Under the pieces are notes generated by a model. It saw only the letters and a list, made by a program, of their open reading frames with translations, was not told where the DNA came from and made no database searches. This document shows positions 18,065-27,850 of a stretch of 64,000 bases of DNA, piece by piece (within the stretch, counting starts at the first letter, position 1; every line of letters starts with the position of its first letter). The DNA is from Planifilum fulgidum (lineage in GTDB: Bacteria; Bacillota; Bacilli; Thermoactinomycetales; DSM-44946). Where the stretch lies: assembly GCF_900113175.1 (NCBI RefSeq), contig NZ_FOOK01000001.1:56160-120159 (forward strand), read 5' to 3'. The translations under genes were made by a program, and so were the position numbers.

Positions 18065-19417
18065 TTGAAAAAACTGCTCACCTTTCTGGGAAATGGCGAG
18101 TATGATGAAGGCATCTACACTTACAGAGGCCGAAAAGCGACAAAAAGCCGCTTCGTCCAAACGGCTATTTACGAACTATTTTGCGAAAAATTTACTGATA
18201 AAGATCAAATCATCATCTTCCTGACTGAAGAAGCAGAGTCGAAAAACTGGAAAGACAGCATCGGCGAATCTGGTAAAAATAAGGGCAAAAAATTAGAGGG
18301 AATGGAAAACGCATGGAAAAAAATCAACCCTAAACTCCTTCAACAAAACCAAATCCGAAAAGTCCGGATTCCCAGCCAACAAGATGAAGAGCACAATTGG
18401 GAGTTATTTGAGATCATCCTCAACGAGATCGACGAAGGGGACGAGATTATCTTCGATATCACCCACAGCTTCCGCTCCTTCCCCATCATGGCTTTGATTA
18501 TCCTAAACTACGCGCGGATTCTGAAAAACGCCTCACTGAAAAATCTGCTCTATGGTTGTTGGGAAATGAGAGATAAGGGACAGCCTCCCACTGCTCCCAT
18601 CATCGATATGACGGAAATGATTTCCCTGCTCGATTGGGCTTACGGTGTGGACAGCTATAAACAAACGGGTAACGCCTCCGTAATCAAAACCCTTACGAAT
18701 CAAGAAGTGGCTAGTGTCTTTCAAACAGGACAATCCTCCGACGACATGAGACGAACCGAAGCAAACGCCCTGCGCACACTTGCCAACTGTGCCCACGAAT
18801 TTCACCAAATAATGCAAACATGCCGCGCTCCGGAAATTCCTCAAAAGCTGAATAATCTCAGAAAAGCGCTGGAACAGGCGAAAACCATGGAAATACGAGG
18901 GTTCCGTCCCTTCGAAAAGCTGTTTGGAAAAATGGAAGAAAAGATCGAATACCTCACAGATCGGCCAATCATGGATGATTACTGGGCGGCAAAATGGTGC
19001 CATGATAACGGTCTCATTCAACAAGGATACACCTTGCTACAGGAGGGGATTATTACCGCAATCTGCCGAGTGATGGGGATGGAATTAGACGATGTCAATA
19101 AAAGAAAATTGGTATCTGCAGCCATAAGCGTATGGTTGAGTGAAAAAACCACTGAAGAATGGGAAGGAACAGAGGATGAAAAGTCCTTTATGAAGACGGT
19201 CATCGCTTTCTTAAACCCGTACAAGGATCTCTTAAAATCTTATGCAGGATTAACCAGATATCGCAACAGCATCAACCACGCCGGCAGAAATCGGGATAAC
19301 ATTCCTCATCAGAGATTTCGTCCGAAACTCGAAAACTACCTCAAAGACTTCCGCACCTTCTTCGAAAAGATGGATCAGCTCTATCAAGAGAAGCAGGAAG
19401 GAGCGTCCACCCGATGA
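18065..19417 (+). CDS. csx1: Csx1-family CARF-HEPN ribonuclease (TIGR02221/Csx2 type)
   Basis: 450 residues. The N-terminal Rossmann-like CARF domain has the diagnostic DITHSFRSFP (131-140), which binds cyclic oligoadenylate. The C-terminal HEPN domain carries the R-x4-H catalytic motif RNSINH (400-405). By family knowledge the protein is a non-specific RNase switched on by cyclic oligoadenylate made by Cas10. TTG start, AGGAGG 11 nt upstream. It is the first gene of the type III-B operon and its stop overlaps the cmr1 ATG, so expression is coupled to the Cmr complex that makes its activator. Confidence 0.9.
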   Translation: MKKLLTFLGNGEYDEGIYTYRGRKATKSRFVQTAIYELFCEKFTDKDQIIIFLTEEAESKNWKDSIGESGKNKGKKLEGMENAWKKINPKLLQQNQIRKVRIPSQQDEEHNWELFEIILNEIDEGDEIIFDITHSFRSFPIMALIILNYARILKNASLKNLLYGCWEMRDKGQPPTAPIIDMTEMISLLDWAYGVDSYKQTGNASVIKTLTNQEVASVFQTGQSSDDMRRTEANALRTLANCAHEFHQIMQTCRAPEIPQKLNNLRKALEQAKTMEIRGFRPFEKLFGKMEEKIEYLTDRPIMDDYWAAKWCHDNGLIQQGYTLLQEGIITAICRVMGMELDDVNKRKLVSAAISVWLSEKTTEEWEGTEDEKSFMKTVIAFLNPYKDLLKSYAGLTRYRNSINHAGRNRDNIPHQRFRPKLENYLKDFRTFFEKMDQLYQEKQEGASTR

Positions 19418-20337
19418 CGCAGCGGGATTTGCTCACAGCGTCGGCCATTGAAACGGAAGGGTTTACCCTGGAAACCCTGACCCCTCTCTTTATGCACGGA
19501 AATCGCAGGAACCTGGAGGTCCGGGTCCCTTCCATCAAGGGTGTGCTCCGGTATTGGTGGCGCACTCTGCAGGATTCTCCTTCGAAAAAACTCATCAAAC
19601 GGGAAACGGCCAAGTTCGGCGGAATTACGGGGGATCAGGGATGCCGCTCCCCCGTCCGTTTCCGGCTGGAGCTGTCCGAAACCAAAATGGACTCGTCCCC
19701 TCTTCTGCCCCATCGCTCCAGTAAAAAAGGATATAGCCGCGCCATCGGCGCCCATCAATCCCTCCGCCTCTTCATGGTGCACCTGAAAAGGGATGCCGAA
19801 TCCGCCGGTGAGGATGGATTGACCCTGAAGGAGGAGCATTCGCTGTACGTGCGTTGGATGCTCCTCCTGAGCGGCTTCGGCCAGCGGGCGAGGCGGGGGG
19901 CCGGAGCGGTCCAATATGAAGGGTTTCAGTGGCGGACAAGCTCCGACATCCAGAACACCCTCCGCGATCTCCTCACCCGGTTGAAGCGGGAGGGCGCCTT
20001 TCAATTTCCCCCGCCGGAATCGGGATGCCTGCTGCGGCGGAAAGAAAAGCCGGAAAATATACATCCGCAAATCAACGCCGTATGGGTTGGAGAACCGAGC
20101 CTTTCCGCGGAAAAGGTCCGCGAAAGAATCAGCCGGGCGGGACATCGCGCCAATTCGGGGGGAGGCCCTCTCGGATCCTCCGACCCCCGCTTCGCTTCTC
20201 CCCTGCACTGCACGGTGCGCCGGGTGGGGCAGGGCTACGTGCCGGTCATCACCGAAGTCACTTCCCGCGACATGGGAAAAGACCACTACCTCGATGCACG
20301 GAATCGCTTTCTCCAGACACTGGGGGTGAACGTGTGA
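19414..20337 (+). CDS. cmr1: Type III-B RAMP protein Cmr1
   Basis: 307-residue RAMP subunit of the Cmr complex. The N-terminal ETLTPLFMHGN and the hallmark PSIKGVLRYWWR (about 41-52) identify Cmr1, which caps the head of the complex near the 3' end of the crRNA. The glycine-rich RRGAGAVQYEGF near the middle fits the RAMP G-loop. ATGA overlap with csx1 upstream and GTGA overlap with cmr2 downstream show tight translational coupling. Confidence 0.93.
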   Translation: MTQRDLLTASAIETEGFTLETLTPLFMHGNRRNLEVRVPSIKGVLRYWWRTLQDSPSKKLIKRETAKFGGITGDQGCRSPVRFRLELSETKMDSSPLLPHRSSKKGYSRAIGAHQSLRLFMVHLKRDAESAGEDGLTLKEEHSLYVRWMLLLSGFGQRARRGAGAVQYEGFQWRTSSDIQNTLRDLLTRLKREGAFQFPPPESGCLLRRKEKPENIHPQINAVWVGEPSLSAEKVRERISRAGHRANSGGGPLGSSDPRFASPLHCTVRRVGQGYVPVITEVTSRDMGKDHYLDARNRFLQTLGVNV

Positions 20338-22070
20338 ACCGTCAACTGCTCGTCATCAGCATCGGACCCGTCCAATCCTTTATCGCTGCGGCGCGGAAAA
20401 CGGAAGATCTATGGAGCGGAAGCCACCTCCTGTCCCATTTGGCCCGGAAGGCGATCGAGTTCCTCTTTCAAAAGGGTGAGGAACAACACCGGCAGGTGGA
20501 GATGGTCTATCCGGCGGTGACAGAGGATGAACTGAAAAAAAGCGCACCCGTCACGGAACGTGACGCAGCCTCCCTCCCCAACCGCTTTGTCGCCCTGATC
20601 ACGGGGGAAGCCGGTGAAGTGGCCGAACTGGCACGGGAAACCAAAGAAGCGGTCCGTAAGGAATTGATCGATCTGTGCCGCGGAGCCATCAACCACGTTT
20701 TCTCAATAAAGCCGGAAGATAAACCATTATATCAACAGATGTATCAACAGGCAGAAAGGCAAGTAGATTCCAGCCTGGAATTTTTCTGGGCGTTGGAGAA
20801 ACTGCCCGACGATCGATCCTTCGAAGAGGCGCGGTCCAAAGTGGAAAGACGGTTGGCGGCGGTCAAAAACAACCGTACCTACCCCCCGCACGGACAAAAC
20901 GGGTTGATCTGCACCATTTGCGGAGAACGGGATGCCCTTTGCAATGAAAAACTGGATGACAATGACCCGATCGGCAAGCTGAGGCAAAAGCTCGAGAAAA
21001 CTTGGAAGAAACGGAAAGGTTCCTTCCTCAAATACGAAGGAGAGCAGGAGGGGGAAGGTCGGATTCAGGACGGGGAGTACCTGTGCGCCCTGTGCCTCTG
21101 CAAACGGGCATCGCGGGAGTTGTTCGGAAAAAAGCCGTTTCCCTCCGTCCTGGAGATCGCCCAAGACGAAAAATATTACGCCATTCTGATGATGGACGGC
21201 GATGATATGGGCAAATGGGTCTCCGGAGAGAAAAGGCCGGACCGGAACGATGAAGAGGATGCACCCGGACATGCCATGACTCAGCTGGACACTTACCGGG
21301 AAATCAGCCGGCGCCTCAGTCGTTTTGCAAAACAAACAGTGCCGCAAATTGTACAGGAATACGAAGGCGAACTGGTATACGCCGGCGGAGACGATGTCCT
21401 TGCCTTTGCCCCGGTTAAAAACGTGCTTTCCCTCGCCCGGGAATTGCGCAAAGCCTTCAGTGATCCCAAACGGGGTTTGGACAGAAAGGCGACGGCCTCC
21501 ATGGGCATCATCATCGCCTACTGCAAGGATCCGCTGTATCGCATGCTGAACCGGGTGCGGAGCCTGGAAAAGAAGGCCAAAAGCTTCCGGCGGGAGGACG
21601 GAACCTCCAAGGATGCCTTTGCCCTCGCCTATTTGGCCCGCAGCGGGGAACAGCGGGAAGTGGTTTTGCCGTGGCTTGTAGATCCGCAAAATCCGGGAGA
21701 ATGGACCGTCTCCCATCTCAATTACCTGATCGACTCCATCAAAAGCGAGGTTTCCTCCACTTTCCTGTTCACCTTCTCCCAATCCTTCCTGCCCCTGCTT
21801 CCCAGGGAAGCAAATCAGGAGGAAGGAAAGCTGGCCGTCTTTGGAAAGGATGATCCCCGGAATGAGGAATTGTTGGAAGTGGAACTGAAACGGTTGCTTC
21901 GCAGGGCATTGAAGGAATCGGACCAATCGGCCAAGGCGGAATCCCTGGCGAAAAGCCTCGTCATACTGCACCGGTTGGTTCCCGCCAGCTTTCAGTTTAT
22001 TCAATTGATGGAAATCCTCCGCATCCTGGGGGTGAAAAAACATGAGGGCGCTTCTGCTAAGGCCGGTTGA
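20334..22070 (+). CDS. cmr2: Type III-B Cas10 (Cmr2), cyclic-oligoadenylate synthase without HD domain
   Basis: 578-residue large subunit. It starts directly with the first palm region (LLVISIGPVQSFIAAARKT), so the N-terminal HD nuclease domain is absent and target DNA cleavage by this subunit is not expected. A zinc-binding section has CTIC (193-196) and CALCLC (251-256). The second palm keeps DGDDMGKW (288-295) and the cyclase motif GGDD (351-354), which converts ATP to cyclic oligoadenylate when target RNA is bound. The GTG at 20334 overlaps the cmr1 stop. The product should activate the Csx1 encoded at the start of the operon. Confidence 0.93.
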   Translation: MNRQLLVISIGPVQSFIAAARKTEDLWSGSHLLSHLARKAIEFLFQKGEEQHRQVEMVYPAVTEDELKKSAPVTERDAASLPNRFVALITGEAGEVAELARETKEAVRKELIDLCRGAINHVFSIKPEDKPLYQQMYQQAERQVDSSLEFFWALEKLPDDRSFEEARSKVERRLAAVKNNRTYPPHGQNGLICTICGERDALCNEKLDDNDPIGKLRQKLEKTWKKRKGSFLKYEGEQEGEGRIQDGEYLCALCLCKRASRELFGKKPFPSVLEIAQDEKYYAILMMDGDDMGKWVSGEKRPDRNDEEDAPGHAMTQLDTYREISRRLSRFAKQTVPQIVQEYEGELVYAGGDDVLAFAPVKNVLSLARELRKAFSDPKRGLDRKATASMGIIIAYCKDPLYRMLNRVRSLEKKAKSFRREDGTSKDAFALAYLARSGEQREVVLPWLVDPQNPGEWTVSHLNYLIDSIKSEVSSTFLFTFSQSFLPLLPREANQEEGKLAVFGKDDPRNEELLEVELKRLLRRALKESDQSAKAESLAKSLVILHRLVPASFQFIQLMEILRILGVKKHEGASAKAG

Positions 22071-23178
22071 CACCTTCTTCTTCCGGGATCACAAACCCTT
22101 TTCCATGGGTGAAGTCTCCAAAGCGACCGGATGGTTCCCTCCCCGCCCCGGCACGGTGTACGGTGCCCTGCGCAGCGGATACATCCACCGGCACAGCGAT
22201 TTTCACACCTTTTACGAGGGAAAGGACCCGGAAATCAAGCGGTGGATGGGTACACCGGAAAAACCCGGGGACTTCTCCATCCGCGCCGTTTGGCTCTATG
22301 ACGCGCAGGGAGCCGTGCTTCCCCTTCCTCTCGATTATCAGGTGGTAAAGACGGAAAAGGGGGAACAGGCCCTTCCGTTGGTTCTTTGCCACGAAAAGGA
22401 AAAGGGGGATTGGGCGTCGGACGGCTCGGAATGGCGGTTGTACGCCTCGGAGAATAAAAAATCCGCATCCCCCGCCGATGCCTACCTGGGAGAAAACGAG
22501 TGGAGGGAAAGGGCGGCCTTCCACCAGGAGATTCCCTCCATCGCCCGGGTCGACCGGTGGCTTGCGAGGGAACCGAAAATCGGAATCGCACGGGACAACC
22601 TGACGATGCGGGTCAGGGAAGGGATGCTGTATCAGTTGCCGATGCACCGGTTCAAAGAGGAACAGGGAAAAGGAACCACCGGCTTGCTCGTCCTCTGCGA
22701 TCAAGCCCCCTCCTTCGACGATGTCCGCTATGTGCTGTTGGGCGGCGAAGGAAGACCCTGGCATCTCACCACCCTCAGGCGGGATCATCTTTTGTATTCC
22801 AAAGAGGAAGAAGAGAAACTGATTCAACAGATCCGGGAACGGGAAAGGGCCCGCATCATCCTGCTCACCCCCGCCATCTGGAAACAGGGCACACGTCCGG
22901 CGTGTTACGACAGAGAGACACAGGAGTTGGACCTCGGCAACAATCTCCGGGTGAAACTCTTGACGGCCGCCGTCGGACGGCCTCTCGTCATCGGGGGCTG
23001 GGACATGAAGAAAAACCGTCCGAAGAAACGGCAATATGCTGTTCCTGCGGGATCGGTGCTGATAGTCAAAGTCAATAAAGAACAAGCGGAACAACTGGTA
23101 CGGACCGTTCACTCCATGAAACTGACCGATGAGCTGGAACACGAAGGGTATGGATGCGCCGTATGCGGCGCCCTATGA
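22042..23178 (+). CDS. cmr3: Type III-B RAMP protein Cmr3
   Basis: 378 residues. Cmr3 signatures: an N-terminal RPVDTFFFRDHKPF and the glycine-rich FPPRPGTVYGALRSGYI (about 36-52), with a C-terminal EHEGYGCAVCGAL. Cmr3 binds the 5' handle of the crRNA beside Cmr2. It overlaps the end of cmr2 by 29 bp, and its own last bases overlap nothing downstream once cmr4 is started at its ATG. Confidence 0.92.
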   Translation: MRALLLRPVDTFFFRDHKPFSMGEVSKATGWFPPRPGTVYGALRSGYIHRHSDFHTFYEGKDPEIKRWMGTPEKPGDFSIRAVWLYDAQGAVLPLPLDYQVVKTEKGEQALPLVLCHEKEKGDWASDGSEWRLYASENKKSASPADAYLGENEWRERAAFHQEIPSIARVDRWLAREPKIGIARDNLTMRVREGMLYQLPMHRFKEEQGKGTTGLLVLCDQAPSFDDVRYVLLGGEGRPWHLTTLRRDHLLYSKEEEEKLIQQIRERERARIILLTPAIWKQGTRPACYDRETQELDLGNNLRVKLLTAAVGRPLVIGGWDMKKNRPKKRQYAVPAGSVLIVKVNKEQAEQLVRTVHSMKLTDELEHEGYGCAVCGAL

Positions 23179-23206
23179 ACAATTCAGCAAAGGAGATGAG
23201 TCAGAC

Positions 23207-24148
23207 ATGTTCACCAAAGCCAAACCTTTCCTGCTCTACGCCGTCTCCTCCGTCCACGCCGGAAGCGGCAGTGAAGTGGGATTGGTCGATCTGCCGATCC
23301 AGCGGGAACAGCATACCGGTTTTCCGAAAATCGAAAGTTCATCCCTGAAAGGGGCGATCCGTGCGGCTTGCTCCCATCAGGCCCGGGATGACGAGGAAGC
23401 CAAACGGCGACTTCGACTCATCTTCGGGAGCGATCCCAACGAAACCGAAGGTGACGGTTCCCGTGAACTGCAAGCGGGGACGATCTCCCTCGCCGATGCC
23501 CGTCTACTCCTCTTTCCGGTGAAGTCGATGCGAGGAGTTTTCGCTTGGGTCACCTGTCCCTACGTACTGAATCGGTGGAATTATGAACTGGAACTCTTCG
23601 GAAACGGATCATACGAAAAATTCCCGGTACCGGACGTCAATACGGTCGCCCCTGACAGCAAATTGCTGATCCAACTGGGCGGACAGAAAGACAAGCCTAC
23701 CATCGTGCTGGGGGAATATACCCTGGATGTAACCCCCGCGGAAGAGACCTCCGAACTGGGACAAGCCCTGGAACGACTTTTGTCTCTCCACGATATGGAG
23801 TTGGAAAAACGCCTTGTTATCCTGGATGACGACACCTTCCGCGATTTCGTCACCCTGTCCACGGAAGTAAACGCCCGGATTCGAATCGAATCGGAAAAGG
23901 GAACGGTCGTCAACAAAGCCCTGTGGTACGAGGAAAACCTTCCGCCGGAATCGGTGCTGTACAGCTTTCTGTTCACCGGTCACGTCCGGATCAAAAACGA
24001 AGATTCCACCCAAAATGACGGAGATTCTTTCCGAACTGACGAGGACGTTTTGAACTATCTGATGAATGATGACAACTTTCCCTCCGTCTTTCAACTGGGT
24101 GGAAACTCAACCATCGGACGGGGCATCTTGCGAAGGATCTGGTTGTAA
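23207..24148 (+). CDS. cmr4: Type III-B backbone RAMP Cmr4 (target RNA nuclease)
   Basis: 313 residues; Cas7-like subunit that multimerises along the crRNA and cuts target RNA at 6-nt intervals. Typical N-terminus: YAVSSVHAGSGSEVGLVDLP followed by IQRE, with the likely catalytic Asp28 in GLVD. Further signatures are SSLKGAIRAACS and, at the end, LGGNSTIGRGILRRIW. The ATG at 23207 is used because AGGAG lies 11 nt upstream and it matches the family start. All residues expected for activity appear present. Confidence 0.93.
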   Translation: MFTKAKPFLLYAVSSVHAGSGSEVGLVDLPIQREQHTGFPKIESSSLKGAIRAACSHQARDDEEAKRRLRLIFGSDPNETEGDGSRELQAGTISLADARLLLFPVKSMRGVFAWVTCPYVLNRWNYELELFGNGSYEKFPVPDVNTVAPDSKLLIQLGGQKDKPTIVLGEYTLDVTPAEETSELGQALERLLSLHDMELEKRLVILDDDTFRDFVTLSTEVNARIRIESEKGTVVNKALWYEENLPPESVLYSFLFTGHVRIKNEDSTQNDGDSFRTDEDVLNYLMNDDNFPSVFQLGGNSTIGRGILRRIWL

Positions 24149-24163
24149 GGGAGGGATTCTTTT

Positions 24164-24571
24164 ATGGGGGACAAGGTCAGGGCCATCGCCAACGAAAGAG
24201 CCGCGTACGCCTTTGAAAAGGTCAAAGGGTTTGTCGACGCGGAAAAAAGCCCGCAAAAGCAGAGGGAATACCGCTCCTACCTGAAAAAAATGCCTGCCAT
24301 GGTGCAGGTGAACGGACTGGGGGAAACCCTCGCCTTCTACTACGCAAAGGACGGGGCCTACAGGGTGATTTACGAACAAATCGCCGAGTGGATCAAAAAA
24401 AGCATGGGATCGTTGATCGATGAGAAAGAAAAAAGCAAAGAATTTATTGAAATCCTGGTGAACATGAAAAGCCCCGAATACCGTCTGGTGACAATGGAAG
24501 TGCTGGCCCTTCTCAACTGGATGCACCGTTTTGCGGAGGGAATGATCGATGTCAAGGAATCAGCCCGATAA
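24164..24571 (+). CDS. cmr5: Type III-B small subunit Cmr5
   Basis: 135-residue helical protein (Csm2/Cmr5 group) forming the inner filament that lines the target RNA. It begins MGDKVRAIANERAAYAFEKV and contains YLKKMPAMVQVNGLGETLAF, the best conserved Cmr5 segment. RBS GGGAGG upstream; its end overlaps the cmr6 start by 23 bp. Confidence 0.92.
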   Translation: MGDKVRAIANERAAYAFEKVKGFVDAEKSPQKQREYRSYLKKMPAMVQVNGLGETLAFYYAKDGAYRVIYEQIAEWIKKSMGSLIDEKEKSKEFIEILVNMKSPEYRLVTMEVLALLNWMHRFAEGMIDVKESAR

Positions 24572-25865
24572 GAAGAATGAAAAAGAAAAATGGATGATTT
24601 TCCATCCGCGTGACACGGCGAATATTTACCGCAACCTGTTTGCAGTCAATCAGTCCTCCGGCAGAAGACAGTCATCAAAGAAAGGAGATCCCCACAAGCA
24701 AATAGACCATTTGTGGTACGATGTACACTATCGTCAACAAAAAACCTATAAAAAAAAGGAATCGAAGGATCGTCTATACCTGCTGAAGAAAGAAATCGCC
24801 CTCTCCAACGAGCAACGGGAAACTTATCGTCAGGTGCTAGAGCAGCGCCGGGAAGCCTTGGCCCTTCTAAGTCGAGACCAACGAATCAAAATCCTGCACG
24901 GCAGACCGATGGGGAAAACATTTCCCGGCCTGGGGGCCGCCCACGTCCGGGAAGCATCGCTGACGATTCACCCCGTGTACGGCGTTCCCTATCTCCCCGG
25001 CTCCTCCATTAAGGGCGTGGTCCGCCACTGGGCCCTTGAAGCTTTTTTCCAGGGGAGCGAGAAGACGTATGAGACGGCCCTGAAGGGGGAAGCCGGGGAA
25101 GCGCAGGCGCATCACGCCCGTGCGATCCGCGACATTTTCGGCGATCAGGAGCATTCCGGCGCCGTCCAATTCCATGACGCCTTCGTCTGTGAAGACGTCT
25201 GTCTCAAGCCCGATGTCCTGACAGTGCATTTCAAAGATTATTATCAAGAAAAAAAACCGCCCACAGATGACATGAATCCGATCCCCACCGAATTTTACGG
25301 GGTGGAGACACCCTATTTCGAATTTGTCATCACCCTAACCGGCCAAAACTATCGGAACTCCTCCCTGTCCGACGAGGAATTGCTGGAGGTGGCCGGAACA
25401 TGGCTGCAACAGGCGCTGACCGAGATGGGAATCGGTGCCAAAACCACCTCCGGATACGGCAGTTTTGAATCCTTTCAGGACAAAACGGAGGAAATACTGG
25501 AGGTTGCATTCCAAAGGCTGAAAAATCGGGAGGAAAAACAAAAGGCCCAAGAAGAGGCGCTACGACGGGAAAGGGAAGAACGGAAGCGGCAGGAAGCTTG
25601 GGCGAAGAAATGGGCGGAAATGCCCGAAGAGGAAAGGCTGCTCTATGAAATTAGACAATTGTCCAAGGAAAAAGAGGAGGATCGGGAAAAGAGCAAAGGA
25701 GAGCTGTTCGAACGGGTGGTGGCGCAAGCCGAACAGGGCAACTTGGAGCCCGCAAAGGAATTGAGAAAATACTGGGAAGAAACCGGTGACTGGAATGTGA
25801 AGAAAAAGAAGAAAAAGCAGTATGAAAAGGTTCAAACCCTCCTGCGGCTGCTGGGCGAATCCTGA
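24549..25865 (+). CDS. cmr6: Type III-B RAMP Cmr6 with long charged C-terminal extension
   Basis: 438 residues, clearly longer than typical Cmr6 (roughly 250-340). The RAMP core spans about 110-315 with GRPMGKTFPGLGAAHV, YLPGSSIKGVVRHW and MGIGAKTTSGYGSF. Residues from about 325 to the end are a highly charged, probably coiled-coil helix (EEKQKAQEEALRREREERKR) followed by a small helical domain ending TLLRLLGES. The extension is in frame and has no counterpart in the other Cmr proteins here. Last gene of the operon, followed by strong terminators. Confidence 0.92.
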   Translation: MSRNQPDKKNEKEKWMIFHPRDTANIYRNLFAVNQSSGRRQSSKKGDPHKQIDHLWYDVHYRQQKTYKKKESKDRLYLLKKEIALSNEQRETYRQVLEQRREALALLSRDQRIKILHGRPMGKTFPGLGAAHVREASLTIHPVYGVPYLPGSSIKGVVRHWALEAFFQGSEKTYETALKGEAGEAQAHHARAIRDIFGDQEHSGAVQFHDAFVCEDVCLKPDVLTVHFKDYYQEKKPPTDDMNPIPTEFYGVETPYFEFVITLTGQNYRNSSLSDEELLEVAGTWLQQALTEMGIGAKTTSGYGSFESFQDKTEEILEVAFQRLKNREEKQKAQEEALRREREERKRQEAWAKKWAEMPEEERLLYEIRQLSKEKEEDREKSKGELFERVVAQAEQGNLEPAKELRKYWEETGDWNVKKKKKKQYEKVQTLLRLLGES

Positions 25866-25927
25866 CAAGCCGGATCTCAGGAACAGGTGGATGGCACTTC
25901 CCCGCTTGCGTGATGCAAATCCAAAAA

Positions 25928-26007
25928 AACGGGACACACCGGTCCCGTCAACGATAATCCTTTGCCATCTGTGGACCTCCAGTTTCGGAGGTCACAGATT
26001 TTTTTGG
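25928..26007 (+). terminator. Terminators of the csx1-cmr operon
   Basis: Two hairpins in series: ACGGGACACACCGGTCCCGT at 25929-25949, then ATCTGTGGACCTCC / GGAGGTCACAGAT (25967-25999) followed by TTTTTTGG. The second is a strong rho-independent terminator on the plus strand. Confidence 0.85.
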
Positions 26008-26246
26008 ACTTCAGTCCGTCGATTTCAGCGCCCCGTCGGACGAATGCCTCCTTTCTCCTTCCGCGAAACGGGGGTGTACTCACGTTTGCCTGCCGGAGGT
26101 TCTTGCCCTCAGATCCTGGCCACGCCTTCCTCCATTACGGTCCATATGCGCCGAGAACACGTCGCTGCCAATCCGAGCTTTCCCGCGGCTTCAGCCGCCA
26201 AACGTACCCCCATAGAATGCTTCCAGCCAGGACAATTCCAAAATCC
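26008..26246. other. Intergenic, nothing recognised
   Basis: About 240 bp between the cmr terminator and the end of the convergent amidohydrolase gene; no motif stands out. Confidence 0.3.
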
Positions 26247-27611
26247 CTATAAAAGCCACAAGCCGTCCGGATTCCCATACTGAGAAAAGATGTGATCCCT
26301 TGCTTCCCGGGCTAATCGGAGCACGCGATCCATATTTTTGTAAAGCATCTTCCCGCCTCGTTTCACCGCCCTCCCGGCGACAAAAACCGAATCCACATTG
26401 CCGGCGTGGGCACACTGCACCACCGCTCCCACCGGATCATTCATGGGGAAAAGGTTTAAATCCGTGGCGCGAATCATGATGATATCCGCCTCTTTTCCGG
26501 GGGTGAGAGAGCCGATCTTGTGATCCAGCTTCAACGCCCTGGCCCCCTCGATCGTGGCAAACTCCAGCACATCTCTCGCCGAGAGAGACAATCGCTCAGG
26601 CATCTCCCCTTCCATCAACAACCGGGCATTCACGCGGGCCCGCTCCGCCTGCAACGCAAACTTCATTTGGGCAAACATGTCTCCACCCGTGGACGTCACC
26701 ACATCAACGCCCAGCGCGGGCCTTCCGCCGTTTGCCAGAATCAATCCCGTGGCCGGATAGCCATGTCCCATCATCATTTCGATTTCAGGTGTCACGGTCA
26801 CGGAAGCCCCCGCATCCGCTATGGCCTTGAATTCTTCCTCCCGAATCGTGTTGCTGTGAACAAAATTCAAATCCGGCCCCAGCAGCTTTTCCCGCCGGAT
26901 TTTTTCAATGGAACGATCGACGGGCCCCCAGGTCCCAAAACCGAGATGCATGCTGCAAAGCACATCGAGCTCCCGCGCCAGTTGAATATCGTGAACGGTC
27001 GCACTCCACGAACTGAACTCCGGCCCCCGGATGGCCAGAGCCATCGTCAGGAGCTGGTCATCGGAGGAAAAATATCGGCTTCTGATCCGCTTGCTGTCCT
27101 CGGTGTGATTCAGCCGGCTGTCCCTGGACCAATAATCCCTGTCACCGGGAATTCCGTGGGCAAAAACCGCCCGAATCCCGGATTCTTTCAACCCCCTGAT
27201 CAACTCGTCGGTGTGCTCCTGCGAGATAACCATCGACCAGTCCAACAGTGTGGTCACACCCGCATCCAAAGCTTCGAGCGCCCCCAACAGATTGGCAATA
27301 TACCCGTCCTCCGGACGCAATTTCGCACCGATGTTGCCGAAATAGATGCTGTTCAAATATTTGGTCAACGACCAATCCGCACCGACATTCCGCACCACCG
27401 ATTCCCAAGTATGCCGGTGCGTATCCACAAAACCGGGCATCACAATCATGTTGGAGGCATCGATCACTTCACAGTCCTCCACACCTTCGATGGAGGGTTT
27501 CACCTCGACGATTTTACTTTTTTCCACCAACACATCCGCTTTTTTAAAATCCCCCAGGGACTTGTCGAGCGTGAGCACACAGCCGCCCTTAAAAAGCTTT
27601 CTGTTCGACAT
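26247..27611 (-). CDS. Metal-dependent amidohydrolase (SsnA/AtzB/cytosine deaminase-like)
   Basis: 454-residue TIM-barrel hydrolase of the amidohydrolase superfamily. Metal ligands: DTHRHTWE (about residues 63-70), MHLGFG, VHSN and the Asp in ALGVDVVTSTGGD. The C-terminal LTPGKEADIIMIR closes the barrel-flanking beta-sandwich, as in chlorohydrolase/deaminase members acting on C-N or C-Cl bonds of ring compounds. The substrate cannot be set from sequence. ATG at 27611 with AAAGGGG about 9 nt upstream. Monocistronic, between the cmr operon and array 3. Confidence 0.85.
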   Translation of the reverse strand: MSNRKLFKGGCVLTLDKSLGDFKKADVLVEKSKIVEVKPSIEGVEDCEVIDASNMIVMPGFVDTHRHTWESVVRNVGADWSLTKYLNSIYFGNIGAKLRPEDGYIANLLGALEALDAGVTTLLDWSMVISQEHTDELIRGLKESGIRAVFAHGIPGDRDYWSRDSRLNHTEDSKRIRSRYFSSDDQLLTMALAIRGPEFSSWSATVHDIQLARELDVLCSMHLGFGTWGPVDRSIEKIRREKLLGPDLNFVHSNTIREEEFKAIADAGASVTVTPEIEMMMGHGYPATGLILANGGRPALGVDVVTSTGGDMFAQMKFALQAERARVNARLLMEGEMPERLSLSARDVLEFATIEGARALKLDHKIGSLTPGKEADIIMIRATDLNLFPMNDPVGAVVQCAHAGNVDSVFVAGRAVKRGGKMLYKNMDRVLRLAREARDHIFSQYGNPDGLWLL

Positions 27612-27850
27612 GCTTCCAGCCCCTTTCCATCGGTGAGGAGGGTTTGCTTTCAATTTTAAAATATATCAGACATCATAAAAAATAAACCCCTTTCTGCACT
27701 CCATCCGAGACGGATCTTTACATACGGAAAAGGGCTGAAAAATTGTTTGCGCCTCCCGTGAGGCGTACTCGAAAAGAAATGCCGTTTACTTCTGGGACGG
27801 CCTAAATTGAGGCGTCCTTTGACACCACCATGTCCCGGAGCTTGAAATCC

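Noticed and set aside
27795-27835. A further decayed repeat left of array 3 (TTGAGGCGTCCTTTG)
   Set aside because: Only about ten matching bases without the flanking repeat ends; it could be chance.
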